DNA of 9,223 bases from an uncultured Pirellulaceae bacterium (GCA_934255105.1 CAKQNH010000130.1:1-9223), one strand, 5' to 3'. Counted from the first letter of the stretch, positions 1 to 6,576 are shown. Made by a program: numbers and translations. The notes: generated by a model not told the origin, from the letters alone.

Positions 1-72
1 AGCAACATAGCAGCACATATCCAGCGTCGCATCCCAAGTTCCTCCGTGAACATTCTGGCTGGTGAGTTGGCA

Positions 73-100
73 GGTGCTTAGCAGAATTCCTGCAGGCACC
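73..100. other. Imperfect hairpin downstream of the HU gene
   Basis: The arms ggtgc (73-77) and gcacc (96-100) enclose a second stem, gcag (81-84) with ctgc (90-93), around the loop aattc. That gives nine base pairs with a small internal loop. It lies about 70 bases past the HU stop on the minus strand, so it could be part of a transcription end for HU or for a gene left of the window. There is no T-run on either side, so a classical intrinsic terminator is not supported. The rest of 1-168 holds no gene that I can recognise. Confidence 0.25.
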
Positions 101-168
101 AGCTTGGCTCAGTAAGTAATCGTTTTCCACTGCTTCGCGTCCGACGAACTCACTGGCTAGCATTCAGC

Positions 169-609
169 CTAGCCATCGGTCGTGCGCAGTGGCTTGATCG
201 GTAACACATTTTGGTTGGGCAAAGATGAATCGCCCAACGGTTGACTATTCTGGCTTTTCGAGGAACTGCGCTGGGCGTCTCTCTCGTCTACATCGTCGGA
301 TTCGGCACGAGCCTCGTTGGCTGTAGCGTCCTCCAACTCCTGAACGCGGGCTTCCATCTCCTTGCCAGGCTTGAAAGTCACTACAAATTTCTCTGGCACA
401 TCGACTTGGCGTCCCGTCCGTGGATTGCGGGCTTTGCGAGCTTTGCGGCTTTTGACCTGAAATACGCCAAAATTGCGAAGCTCGACTCGTCCGTCCTCCA
501 GCAAGGTTTCGATAATGCCGTCAAAGGTGAACTGCACAATCTGCTTAATTTGCAACTGTGTCAGCCCAGTCTTATCGGAAATCGACTTGACGATCTCTTT
601 TTTGGTCAC
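169..609 (-). CDS. HU-family DNA-binding protein with long C-terminal tail
   Basis: This is a histone-like HU/IHF protein, which binds and bends DNA as a dimer in the nucleoid. From the chosen start it has 146 residues. Residues 1-90 are the whole HU domain: the N-terminal helices start [18 protein letters not shown], and the beta-arm segment [10 protein letters not shown] (41-50) is followed by [12 protein letters not shown] (55-66), with the DNA-intercalating proline at P63. [15 protein letters not shown] (71-85) closes the domain. I chose the GTG at 609 because a strong aaggag (619-624) lies nine bases upstream and the protein then begins exactly where HU proteins normally begin. A GTG at 627 in the same frame would add six residues but would bury that ribosome site in the gene. 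Residues 91-146 are an extra tail, first acidic, then rich in Ser, Gln and Asn, which ordinary 90-residue HU proteins lack. The gene has its own promoter and no operon partner in view. HU versus an IHF subunit cannot be told from this alone. Confidence 0.93.
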   Translation of the reverse strand: MTKKEIVKSISDKTGLTQLQIKQIVQFTFDGIIETLLEDGRVELRNFGVFQVKSRKARKARNPRTGRQVDVPEKFVVTFKPGKEMEARVQELEDATANEARAESDDVDERDAQRSSSKSQNSQPLGDSSLPNQNVLPIKPLRTTDG

Positions 610-677
610 TTTGGCATGCTCCTTCACCGAACCCGCAAATGCCCTAAGTCTTTTGCGAGCAACAAGTTAATCGGCGA

Positions 678-706
678 AGTCTAATACCAAAGCAAGCATG
701 CGTCAA
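678..706 (-). promoter_or_regulatory. Sigma70-like promoter of the HU gene
   Basis: Read on the minus strand, TTGACG (706-701) is followed by a 17-base spacer and TAGACT (683-678). The -35 box matches the consensus at five of six positions and the -10 box at four of six. Transcription would begin near 671, leaving a leader of about 60 bases before the HU start. The same -35 hexamer and spacing occur in front of rpsJ. Confidence 0.55.
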
Positions 707-848
707 GGTCTGCTGAATCAGTCCGGCGGCCGTGGGCAACCGGGTTGTGGCAGGTAGACGATGCCCGCACAATTAGGGAATCGGCCGGTGCAACCGTCAA
801 ACTTTACTAAATCCAATCATTCGGCACGCGAAGGCGGACAGTGAACTA

Positions 849-3386
849 GTGGCTGCGTACACAATCCTGCGGTTCTCCAAGCTGTTCCTGTGGAGCGCTG
901 TGGTGTGGTTGCCGTGTCTGGTCTACTGGGCCGCCCAGGTCCGCATGGGCACGCCCGAGGTATCGGCCTGGTTGCCTGGCGACGATGCGGCGCGGGTCAC
1001 CTATCGCCAATTTCTGGATGAATTTGGCGACGATCAGATCCTATTCGTCACCTGGCCCGGCTGCAACCTGCAGGATCCGCGCCTGCCGCAGATGGCCGAG
1101 CAGCTCAAGGACTTGGCCCGCACGCATCCGCAGCTCGGAATCTCGCGAGTCGGCGACTCGGCCTCGATGCTCCAACAATGGCTGAGCATCCACCCCGAGC
1201 TGACGCTAGCGGCAGCTCAACAGAAATTGCAGGGATTTGCCATCGGTGCCGGTGGCAGTTGCTTTATAGCCTTGCATGTGGCCGCTGAACCAGGGCCGCA
1301 CCGCGCGGAGCTGGTCGATGCGCTGCGCCAGTTGGCCCAACGAGCTATCGCCGTCGCACCGAGCGAGCTGATCCTGGCGGGCGAACCGTTTCAAGTCTAT
1401 GTCATCGACCGGGCCAGCCGCGAAACCATCCAGCGCTACGTTGTACCGTCGGCACTGCTGGCACTGGTGATCGCCTGGCTGTGCTTGCGCAGCATTCGCC
1501 TGACGCTGCTGGTCTTCGTGTTGGCGGGACTGGGGCAGTTGGTCGGCCTAGCGTTAATCGCAGTCTTCGTGGGGGAGATGAGTGCGGTCCAGGTCGTCCT
1601 GCCCACGCTAATCTTCATGCTCACCCTGTCGGGAGCCGTCCATCTCACCAACTACTATCGCGACGCTCGGGCGGAGAATGCGGTCGAGCAAACGGCAGTG
1701 GGTGCCAGCGCTCGTCTGCCGGATCCTGGGTCGCGGGCACTGGTGCTGGGAGCATGGCCTTGCGCGCTGGCCACCCTGACGACCATCTTCGGCTTCGGTT
1801 CGCTACTGGTTAGCCAATTGCAACCCGTATCGCAGTTCGGCAGCCTGGCGGCCGCAGGGCTGTTCCTGTCTACGGCATTGCTGTTGTGCCTCTTTCCGGC
1901 TGCGGTGAGCCTGTTTGAATATCGGCCGGGAAATGCCCAGCTACCCCAGCCGCCCAAGACCCAGCCGCCCAAGACCCAGCCGCCTAAGACCCAGCCGCCT
2001 AAGACCCAGCCGCCTAAGACCCAGCCGCCCAAGATGCTAAGCGATAGGGCCAAGGCTACCGTCGCGCGCAGCGCTATCCGAAGTCGGGCGACTCCGGCGA
2101 CCGACACGGCCGTAGACTGGCTGACGCGGTTGACAGCGCGCTATTCCGGCCTGATCTGCGGTGTGGGCATCGCCCTGCTGCTGCTTTCGATCGTTGGTCT
2201 ATCGCGCCTGCAGACATCGACCGAGTTTGAAGACATGTTTCCACCCTCCAGCCCGGCGATCCAGAGCTTGCGGTGGGTGCAAACCCATCTCGGGCCGATC
2301 AATTCACTGGAAGTGATCGTGGCCTTCCCCAAGCCGGCCAGCGACAACCCACCTGTAGAACTGCCTGTAGAATTGCCAGCAGAGTCGACCGTAGAGTCGC
2401 CCACGCGCTCGCCCAGAGGCCCAAGCACTGGCCCTGATGTACTCGCCCAAGCTCAAGTGATTGCGGCCATCCACGCCGATCTAGAACGCTCCCAGCACGT
2501 GGCTGGAGTGCTTAGCGCGGCGACTTTCCTACCTTCCCTGGCCACTGGCAAAGGGACGCGTGCGACCATTCGCCGCGCCGTTCTGCGGCGGACCTTGGCC
2601 GCACATCGTGGCGATTTGAAAGATCAGCATTTACTAGCCGAACGACCTGATGCTTGGGCTTGGCGTCTGTCGGTGCGCTTAGCCACTCCGCCCATCGGTA
2701 GCGAACGCGAAATTCAATCGCGATTGTCGCAAGCAATTCAATCGGGCCTCGAAGCGGTCGACGATTCGGGCACCCTAGCGACTCAGCCCACGTTCGCCAT
2801 CACTGGATTGCGAGCGGTGATCGACAAGGCCCACGTGGCTATGCTGTCGGACCTGGGAGGCAGTTTTGCGATGGCATTCCTGCTGATCATTCCCGTGATG
2901 ATGCTCATCGCGCGCGGCGTCGTCGCTGGGCTAGCCTTGATGCTCCCCAACGTGCTGCCGGTCGCACTGGTATTCGGCAGCATGGGCTGGTTTTCTGTGA
3001 AGCTCGACGTGGCCAGCATCTTAACCGCCAGCGTGGCCTTGGGGATCGCCGTCGACGACACGCTCCACTTTGTGACGTGGTTTTTGCGCGGACGCCGCCA
3101 GGGCCTAGACTCTACCGCTGCCGTCCGACAAGCCATCGCGGGATGCGCACGCGCCATGCTACACACCTCGATCATCTGCACTGGATCGATGCTCCCCTTC
3201 TTCTTCAGCGACTTTTTGCCGACCAGCAAATTTGCTCTGCTGATGATTATGATCCTGGTCGGTGCCATTGTCGGGGACTTAATATTGCTCCCCGCCGTCT
3301 TGCAGAGCCGACTGGGAAGCAACATGGGCGTCCGCCCCACTCCTCACAACTCGTACACGCCTAACCCTTTTCGCAATCGGTGCTAG
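849..3386 (+). CDS. RND/MMPL-family membrane exporter
   Basis: This is an 845-residue inner-membrane protein with the two-fold RND layout. TM1 (about 12-29) is followed by an extracytoplasmic domain (30-195) and TM2-6 (about 199-355). A cytoplasmic linker (356-430) leads to TM7 (about 434-452), a second extracytoplasmic domain (455-660) and TM8-12 (about 668-818). The second half keeps a proton-relay-like motif, GIAVDDTLHF (732-741), with D736 and D737 in TM10. The matching place in the first half reads SGAVHLTNYYRDA (261-273) and has no membrane aspartate, so the two halves are unequal. MMPL-type RND proteins export lipids or hydrophobic compounds using the proton gradient; the substrate here cannot be read from sequence. 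The linker carries six QPPK-T repeats and the second outer domain four PVEL-like repeats. The start is a GTG with ggcgga (833-838) about ten bases upstream. No membrane-fusion or outer-membrane partner is adjacent, and the stop is TAG. Confidence 0.88.
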   Translation: MAAYTILRFSKLFLWSAVVWLPCLVYWAAQVRMGTPEVSAWLPGDDAARVTYRQFLDEFGDDQILFVTWPGCNLQDPRLPQMAEQLKDLARTHPQLGISRVGDSASMLQQWLSIHPELTLAAAQQKLQGFAIGAGGSCFIALHVAAEPGPHRAELVDALRQLAQRAIAVAPSELILAGEPFQVYVIDRASRETIQRYVVPSALLALVIAWLCLRSIRLTLLVFVLAGLGQLVGLALIAVFVGEMSAVQVVLPTLIFMLTLSGAVHLTNYYRDARAENAVEQTAVGASARLPDPGSRALVLGAWPCALATLTTIFGFGSLLVSQLQPVSQFGSLAAAGLFLSTALLLCLFPAAVSLFEYRPGNAQLPQPPKTQPPKTQPPKTQPPKTQPPKTQPPKMLSDRAKATVARSAIRSRATPATDTAVDWLTRLTARYSGLICGVGIALLLLSIVGLSRLQTSTEFEDMFPPSSPAIQSLRWVQTHLGPINSLEVIVAFPKPASDNPPVELPVELPAESTVESPTRSPRGPSTGPDVLAQAQVIAAIHADLERSQHVAGVLSAATFLPSLATGKGTRATIRRAVLRRTLAAHRGDLKDQHLLAERPDAWAWRLSVRLATPPIGSEREIQSRLSQAIQSGLEAVDDSGTLATQPTFAITGLRAVIDKAHVAMLSDLGGSFAMAFLLIIPVMMLIARGVVAGLALMLPNVLPVALVFGSMGWFSVKLDVASILTASVALGIAVDDTLHFVTWFLRGRRQGLDSTAAVRQAIAGCARAMLHTSIICTGSMLPFFFSDFLPTSKFALLMIMILVGAIVGDLILLPAVLQSRLGSNMGVRPTPHNSYTPNPFRNRC
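1947..2036 (+). repeat. 15-bp in-frame tandem repeat (QPPKT x6) in the exporter linker
   Basis: Six head-to-tail copies of cagccgcccaagacc run from 1947; the last ends in atg instead of acc. Copies 1, 2 and 6 have ccc and copies 3-5 have cct as the third codon, which is otherwise the only difference. They encode residues 367-396, a Pro/Lys-rich flexible segment between TM6 and TM7, expected on the cytoplasmic side. The unit is a multiple of three, so gain or loss of copies changes length without a frameshift. Confidence 0.95.
2352..2399 (+). repeat. Degenerate 12-bp in-frame repeat (PVEL/PAES/TVES) in the exporter
   Basis: Four diverged 12-base units begin with cctgtagaactg and cctgtagaattg, then ccagcagagtcg and accgtagagtcg. 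They encode PVEL-PVEL-PAES-TVES at residues 502-517, followed by the related SPTRSPRG. The segment sits in the second extracytoplasmic domain and looks like an inserted flexible loop rather than part of the folded core. Confidence 0.8.
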
Positions 3387-3536
3387 TCCCGGTGGCAGCA
3401 AGCTTTGGGGGCCAAAATCGCTCTTTTGCTAGCATTCACTGGCCGGCTTTCCGATAGAGGCTGATGAGCCAAACCCGATTGGTCACTTAGTCCAGGGTGC
3501 GTGGCTGACAACTTCCACAATCCTGGAGTGCGTTTG

Positions 3537-3914
3537 ATGATCCGACCGATCCATTTGTTAACTTGGCTGCCAGCGGTCACGCTATTGATCTGCTTTTCGC
3601 CGCAGGCTGCGCGGGGCCAAGAAAGTTCTAGCGAGCCCTTCTTTAGCAGCCCTTTGCCGCTGTCCAGCCAGGCTGTGGCCGAATATGCGCGTTACGATGT
3701 GCAGCGACAAGAGACCCGAGAGTTGATCCGCCAGCGGGTGCAGTTTGAAGCGCAGCAACGCGTGCTGCGCGAGCAGTGGTATCAGTGGATTGGCTACTCG
3801 CCGTCGCGTCCGACCGTCAACTCCAGCTACATGAGCAGCGGGACGCCGCACTACTACGTCCCTCGGCAAGGGCGCGTCGTCAACAGCGGCCCGGCCCGAG
3901 CATTGTACTGGTAG
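3537..3914 (+). CDS. Small secreted protein of unknown function
   Basis: I do not recognise a named family. The 125-residue product starts with a clear Sec signal peptide: MIRP, a hydrophobic core HLLTWLPAVTLLICF, then SPQAARGQ, with cleavage likely near residues 24-28. The mature part has a Ser-rich start, a charged helical stretch with many Gln and Arg (about 50-77), and an aromatic C-terminal half containing WYQWIGYSPSRPTVNSSYM, YYVPRQG and a final ALYW. It has no cysteines after the signal peptide and no catalytic motif. The ATG at 3537 is preferred because ggag (3525-3528) lies eight bases upstream and the signal peptide then begins properly; a GTG at 3501 would add twelve residues. It follows the exporter by 150 bases on the same strand, and no separate promoter is evident. 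I have the impression that proteins of this shape are common in Pirellulales, but that is memory, not a search. Confidence 0.72.
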   Translation: MIRPIHLLTWLPAVTLLICFSPQAARGQESSSEPFFSSPLPLSSQAVAEYARYDVQRQETRELIRQRVQFEAQQRVLREQWYQWIGYSPSRPTVNSSYMSSGTPHYYVPRQGRVVNSGPARALYW

Positions 3915-3964
3915 CGGTGCTAAGCACTCTGGGAAGAACACCATTTTTAGCAAGCAGTGGCGTG

Positions 3965-4050
3965 AGCTTCCAGCTTGCGATGGCCTAGCTGCAGCCCGGC
4001 GACAAGCTGGAAGCTTATCCCGCGGAGATGACAAGCTGGAAGCTTATCCC
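3965..4050. repeat. REP-like element: inverted plus direct repeat between convergent genes
   Basis: The 13-base arm agcttccagcttg (3965-3977) is the perfect reverse complement of caagctggaagct (4003-4015), with a 25-base loop. The right arm belongs to a 21-base unit (4001-4021, beginning gacaagctggaagcttat) that is repeated exactly at 4030-4050, just before the lpd stop codon. Each unit also contains its own small palindrome, aagct-gga-agctt. So one inverted and two direct copies of the same module fill the gap between two genes that point at each other. It could act as a two-way terminator, but there is no T-run; the look is that of a dispersed extragenic palindrome family. Confidence 0.85.
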
Positions 4051-4051
4051 A

Positions 4052-5446
4052 CTAGGCGGTGTGGATGGCGCGTTTGCTGACAGCCATAGCCGCTTCGTGC
4101 AGCAGTTCGGATAGCGTGGGGTGGGCGTGACAGCAGCGCGCGATGTCTTCGCTGCTGGCACCAAACTCCATCGCCGCCGTGGCTTCGGCAATGAGATCGC
4201 CAGCGTGGGCACCGATGATGTGCACACCCAGCACGCGGTCGGTCTGGGCATGCGCCAAAATCTTCACTCGTCCCTGCGTTTCGCCTAGCGCCATTGCTCG
4301 ACCATTGGCGCCGTAGGGGCACATCCCCTTGATGTACTCGACGCCAGCCTCTTTGAGCTGCTCTTCGGTGCGGCCCACCGACGCGATTTCGGGGTGGGTG
4401 TAGACCACCGCTGGGATTGCGTCGTAATTGACGTGGCTCTTCATGCCGGCGATTCGCTCGGCGCACACGACCCCTTCTTCGCTTGCCTTGTGCGCCAGCA
4501 TGGCGCCGCCGATCAAATCGCCCAGAGCGTAGATCCCCTCGACGGCTGTTTGCAAGTGCGCATCGACGGGAATAAAACCACGTTGATCGGTCTCGATGCC
4601 TACGCTCTCTAGGCCCAGGTCGTGTGAACAAGGGACGCGGCCGGTGGAGAGCAGCACGCGGTCGCATTCGATAGGCTCGGCACCCTTGCACTGCACGATA
4701 CAACGTTTGCCGTCGACGCGGGCGCTCTCGACCCAGCTTCCAGTTAGGAACTCAATGCCCTGTTTTTCGAAGGTGCGATGGGCCAGTTGTCCGATCTCAT
4801 GATCGAGCCCTGGCAGGATGCGGTCCATGGCTTCAAGCACGGTGACTTGGCTGCCCAATCGGTTCCACACGCTGCCGAGTTCCAGCCCGATATAGCCTCC
4901 ACCGATGACGATTAAACGCTTGGGAACTTGGCTGTACTGGAGGGCGGCAGTACTATCGCCGATCAGGTCGCCGTCCATCTCGATGCCGCGCATGGTGGCG
5001 GGCTTGCTGCCGGTCGCCAGGATGATGTGCTTGGCTTTGACTTCCTGCGTTCCCTCGGGCGATTGGACGGCCACGCGATCGACGCCCGTCAGCTTTCCAC
5101 GACCGTTGTAAGCCGTCACCTTATTGCGCTTGAGCAGCATCGAAATACCCGACGTCAACTGGCCGACGATCTTGTCCTTGCGTTGCATCATGGCCGCCAG
5201 ATCGAACTGCACGCTCGAGACCTGCACGCCATGCTCAGCCAGTTGGTGTCCGGCTTGGTGGTACAGGTGGGTCGATTCGAGCAGCGCCTTGCTGGGAATA
5301 CAGCCCACGCGCAAACACGTTCCACCGAAGACAGGATTCTCGTCGATGCAGGCCACATTGAGCCCCAATTGGGCAGCGCGGATAGCCGCCACATACCCTC
5401 CAGGGCCTCCGCCAACAACTACCACATCATGTTCCACGGCTTTCAT
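4052..5446 (-). CDS. lpdA: Dihydrolipoyl dehydrogenase (E3)
   Basis: This FAD enzyme re-oxidises the dihydrolipoyl arm of pyruvate and 2-oxoglutarate dehydrogenases and of the glycine cleavage system, passing electrons to NAD+. The 464 residues match the family's usual length. The FAD-binding fold is VVVGGGPGGYVAAIRAA (9-25), the redox-active disulfide lies in GGTCLRVGCIPSK (C44 and C49), and ATGSKP is at 144-149. The NAD-binding loop is IGGGYIGLELG (181-191), the second FAD contact is YALGD (306-310), and the catalytic pair is H442/E447 in AHPTLSE. All key residues are present, so it should be active. The ATG at 5446 has an aggag about eight bases upstream. No E1, E2 or lipoylation gene is nearby, so it seems to be a stand-alone gene serving several complexes. 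The stop is TAG and abuts the repeat element. Confidence 0.97.
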   Translation of the reverse strand: MKAVEHDVVVVGGGPGGYVAAIRAAQLGLNVACIDENPVFGGTCLRVGCIPSKALLESTHLYHQAGHQLAEHGVQVSSVQFDLAAMMQRKDKIVGQLTSGISMLLKRNKVTAYNGRGKLTGVDRVAVQSPEGTQEVKAKHIILATGSKPATMRGIEMDGDLIGDSTAALQYSQVPKRLIVIGGGYIGLELGSVWNRLGSQVTVLEAMDRILPGLDHEIGQLAHRTFEKQGIEFLTGSWVESARVDGKRCIVQCKGAEPIECDRVLLSTGRVPCSHDLGLESVGIETDQRGFIPVDAHLQTAVEGIYALGDLIGGAMLAHKASEEGVVCAERIAGMKSHVNYDAIPAVVYTHPEIASVGRTEEQLKEAGVEYIKGMCPYGANGRAMALGETQGRVKILAHAQTDRVLGVHIIGAHAGDLIAEATAAMEFGASSEDIARCCHAHPTLSELLHEAAMAVSKRAIHTA

Positions 5447-5602
5447 CGATCGACTCTCCTGGTGAGTTGCTTGGTTGACTTGGGCTTGTGATTGTATCGC
5501 AATCTGCGACCCCTTGGTGCTTTGTCAAAAATGAACCGGGGTCAAAGTCGAATCTAGGGGTAGCGGAACCCACACGCAATCACTTTTACAGGACGCTAGC
5601 GC

Positions 5603-5634
5603 TTAGCACTGATCATCGCTAGCACTAATCATCG
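5603..5634. repeat. 16-bp imperfect tandem repeat across the acidic gene's stop
   Basis: ttagcactgatcatcg (5603-5618) is followed directly by ctagcactaatcatcg (5619-5634), with two differences. The second copy contains the TAG stop and last codons of the acidic protein gene on the minus strand, so the first copy is a duplication of the gene's end. Just beyond it lies the palindrome cgctagcg (5594-5601). Confidence 0.7.
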
Positions 5635-6023
5635 GTCAGATCGTCGACGCCATCACCGTCCACATCGTCCTCGTCGTCCTCTTGCATCGGAAACATTTCG
5701 CTGTCGTCCGGCTCGATCTCGTAATCGTCGTCGAGCTCCTCTTCGAAGTCGTCGTCAAAGTCATCGTCAAAGTCATCGTCGTCGAAATCATCGAAGGGGT
5801 CATCCTCCCCTTCCTCTGACTCGAGCGGGTCGATATCGATCGGCGCATCCTCGTCGTCGTCTTTATCGTCAGGCTCCTCGGCATCGTCGTCATCATCGTC
5901 TAGGCTCACGTTCCAAACGCCATGTCTAAGCGCTGGTTGGACCACTTCTGGGACGGACAATGCTAACTGCGACCAATCCTCTGGAGAAGCTGGGCAATTT
6001 GGTTTTTCGATCAACAGCGACAT
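5625..6023 (-). CDS. Aspartate-rich acidic protein of unknown function
   Basis: I do not recognise a family. The 132-residue product has a short ordinary N-terminal part (1-41, MSLLIEKPNCPASPEDW to HGVWNVSL) and a tail of about 91 residues of which roughly 43 are Asp and 15 Glu. Phe residues are spaced regularly through the centre (FDDF, then F-D4-F-D3-F-D3-F), encoded by tct/tca-rich repeats near 5741-5797. The end has VDGDGVDDLTDD, resembling the calcium-binding DxDGDGxxD loops of thrombospondin type 3 or dockerin repeats. There is no signal peptide or membrane segment, so it is probably cytoplasmic. The ATG at 6023 sits seven bases from agga (6031-6034); a GTG at 6026 directly before it is possible. 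Reality of the gene is supported by the strong acidic bias and the ribosome site, but simple-sequence DNA can give such open frames by chance. Acidic tails of this kind occur in histone-chaperone-like and RNA-polymerase-delta-like proteins; nothing here proves either role. Confidence 0.65.
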   Translation of the reverse strand: MSLLIEKPNCPASPEDWSQLALSVPEVVQPALRHGVWNVSLDDDDDDAEEPDDKDDDEDAPIDIDPLESEEGEDDPFDDFDDDDFDDDFDDDFEEELDDDYEIEPDDSEMFPMQEDDEDDVDGDGVDDLTDD

Positions 6024-6076
6024 CACGAATTCCTGCGAAGAACATCAGTTTTGGACGAATTGAAAAACTCGCTTAC

Positions 6077-6109
6077 AACTGGCGTTTTGTCAACGTAGCT
6101 AAGCCAGTT
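6077..6109. promoter_or_regulatory. Inverted repeat around a TTGACA, upstream of the acidic gene
   Basis: aactggc (6077-6083) and gccagtt (6103-6109) form a perfect seven-base inverted repeat with a 19-base centre. On the minus strand the centre contains TTGACA (6093-6088), a perfect -35 hexamer pointing toward the acidic protein gene. No good -10 box stands 16-18 bases further on, so promoter function is uncertain. The arms are placed as an operator might be. Confidence 0.3.
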
Positions 6110-6178
6110 TTGCGGAGTCAAATCGTTTTATTCGTCCTTTACCTCTGTGTGCGCCTCAGTTTATTTGACCAACGGCCA

Positions 6179-6208
6179 CATTCTCCTCCGCAGCATTCTC
6201 CTCCGCAG
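6179..6208. repeat. 15-bp tandem duplication
   Basis: cattctcctccgcag occurs twice in a row, at 6179-6193 and 6194-6208, without a mismatch. It lies in the non-coding region upstream of rpsJ. Confidence 0.9.
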
Positions 6209-6249
6209 CGCACGAACAATCAGCAGTCTCCTAGAAATCGCTTCGAATT

Positions 6250-6362
6250 AGCAGCGGAAGTCGCCAAGACTTGCTGGCCAAAGAGTATTCAGGACTTCAA
6301 TAAGAGTATTCAGGACTTCAATAGTAGCGGAGGTCGCCAAGACTTTCGGCCAAGGAGAATTT
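6250..6362. repeat. Nested direct repeats with a small palindrome
   Basis: A 40-base unit at 6250-6289 (starting agcagcggaagtcgccaag) recurs with a few changes at 6323-6362 (starting agtagcggaggtcgccaag). Between and overlapping them, a 21-base unit starting aagagtattcaggactt occurs twice exactly, at 6281-6301 and 6302-6322. The first copy contains the small hairpin aagtc-gccaa-gactt (6258-6272). The arrangement looks like a partly duplicated extragenic element, not coding sequence. Confidence 0.85.
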
Positions 6363-6576
6363 CGAGCGAGGGGACAGCCGAACCTCTGGGCCAGCTACGC
6401 TACGCAAAAATTCACCACCTAGCAGTCGCAGCAAGGAGCTTGACTTCGCTGCAAGCGACTGTACCAACGCTCCCCAAACACTCCCTTCGGCTCATCGCTC
6501 GCCGCGTTTGCCTAGCGAACTAGCCCCCCTTGCAGGCTCATCTGAAAAAACACGGGAATCAAACTGGCATTTGCGG

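Noticed and set aside
1655..2107. 150-codon antisense frame with VLGGW repeats
   Set aside because: The repeats are only the complement of the exporter's 15-base tandem repeat; there is no ribosome site or domain to support a gene.
3404..3416. tttgg-ggg-ccaaa hairpin after the exporter as a terminator
   Set aside because: The stem is only five pairs, mostly weak, and no proper T-run follows directly.
4928..5491. 187-codon open frame antisense to lpd
   Set aside because: It lies opposite a clear, fully conserved Lpd sequence and has no likeness of its own; long antisense frames are common in codon-biased GC-rich genes.
5491..5528. Possible lpd promoter: TTGACA (5528-5523) and TACAAT (5496-5491) on the minus strand
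   Set aside because: Each hexamer is good, but the 26-base spacing is too long for them to work together, and neither has a proper partner at 16-18 bases.
5523..5547. gtcaaaaatgaaccggggtcaaag as a transposon end
   Set aside because: The short direct repeat gtcaaa is suggestive, but there is no matching second end, target duplication or transposase in the window.
5741..5797. Regular repeats in the acidic gene as a CRISPR-like array
   Set aside because: The units are about 12 bases, contiguous and in frame with Asp/Phe codons; there are no spacers and no cas genes.
5960..6523. 187-codon open frame on the plus strand upstream of rpsJ
   Set aside because: It overlaps the 5' end of the acidic protein gene on the opposite strand, runs through short tandem repeats (giving KSIQDFN twice), has no recognisable domain and looks like translated spacer.
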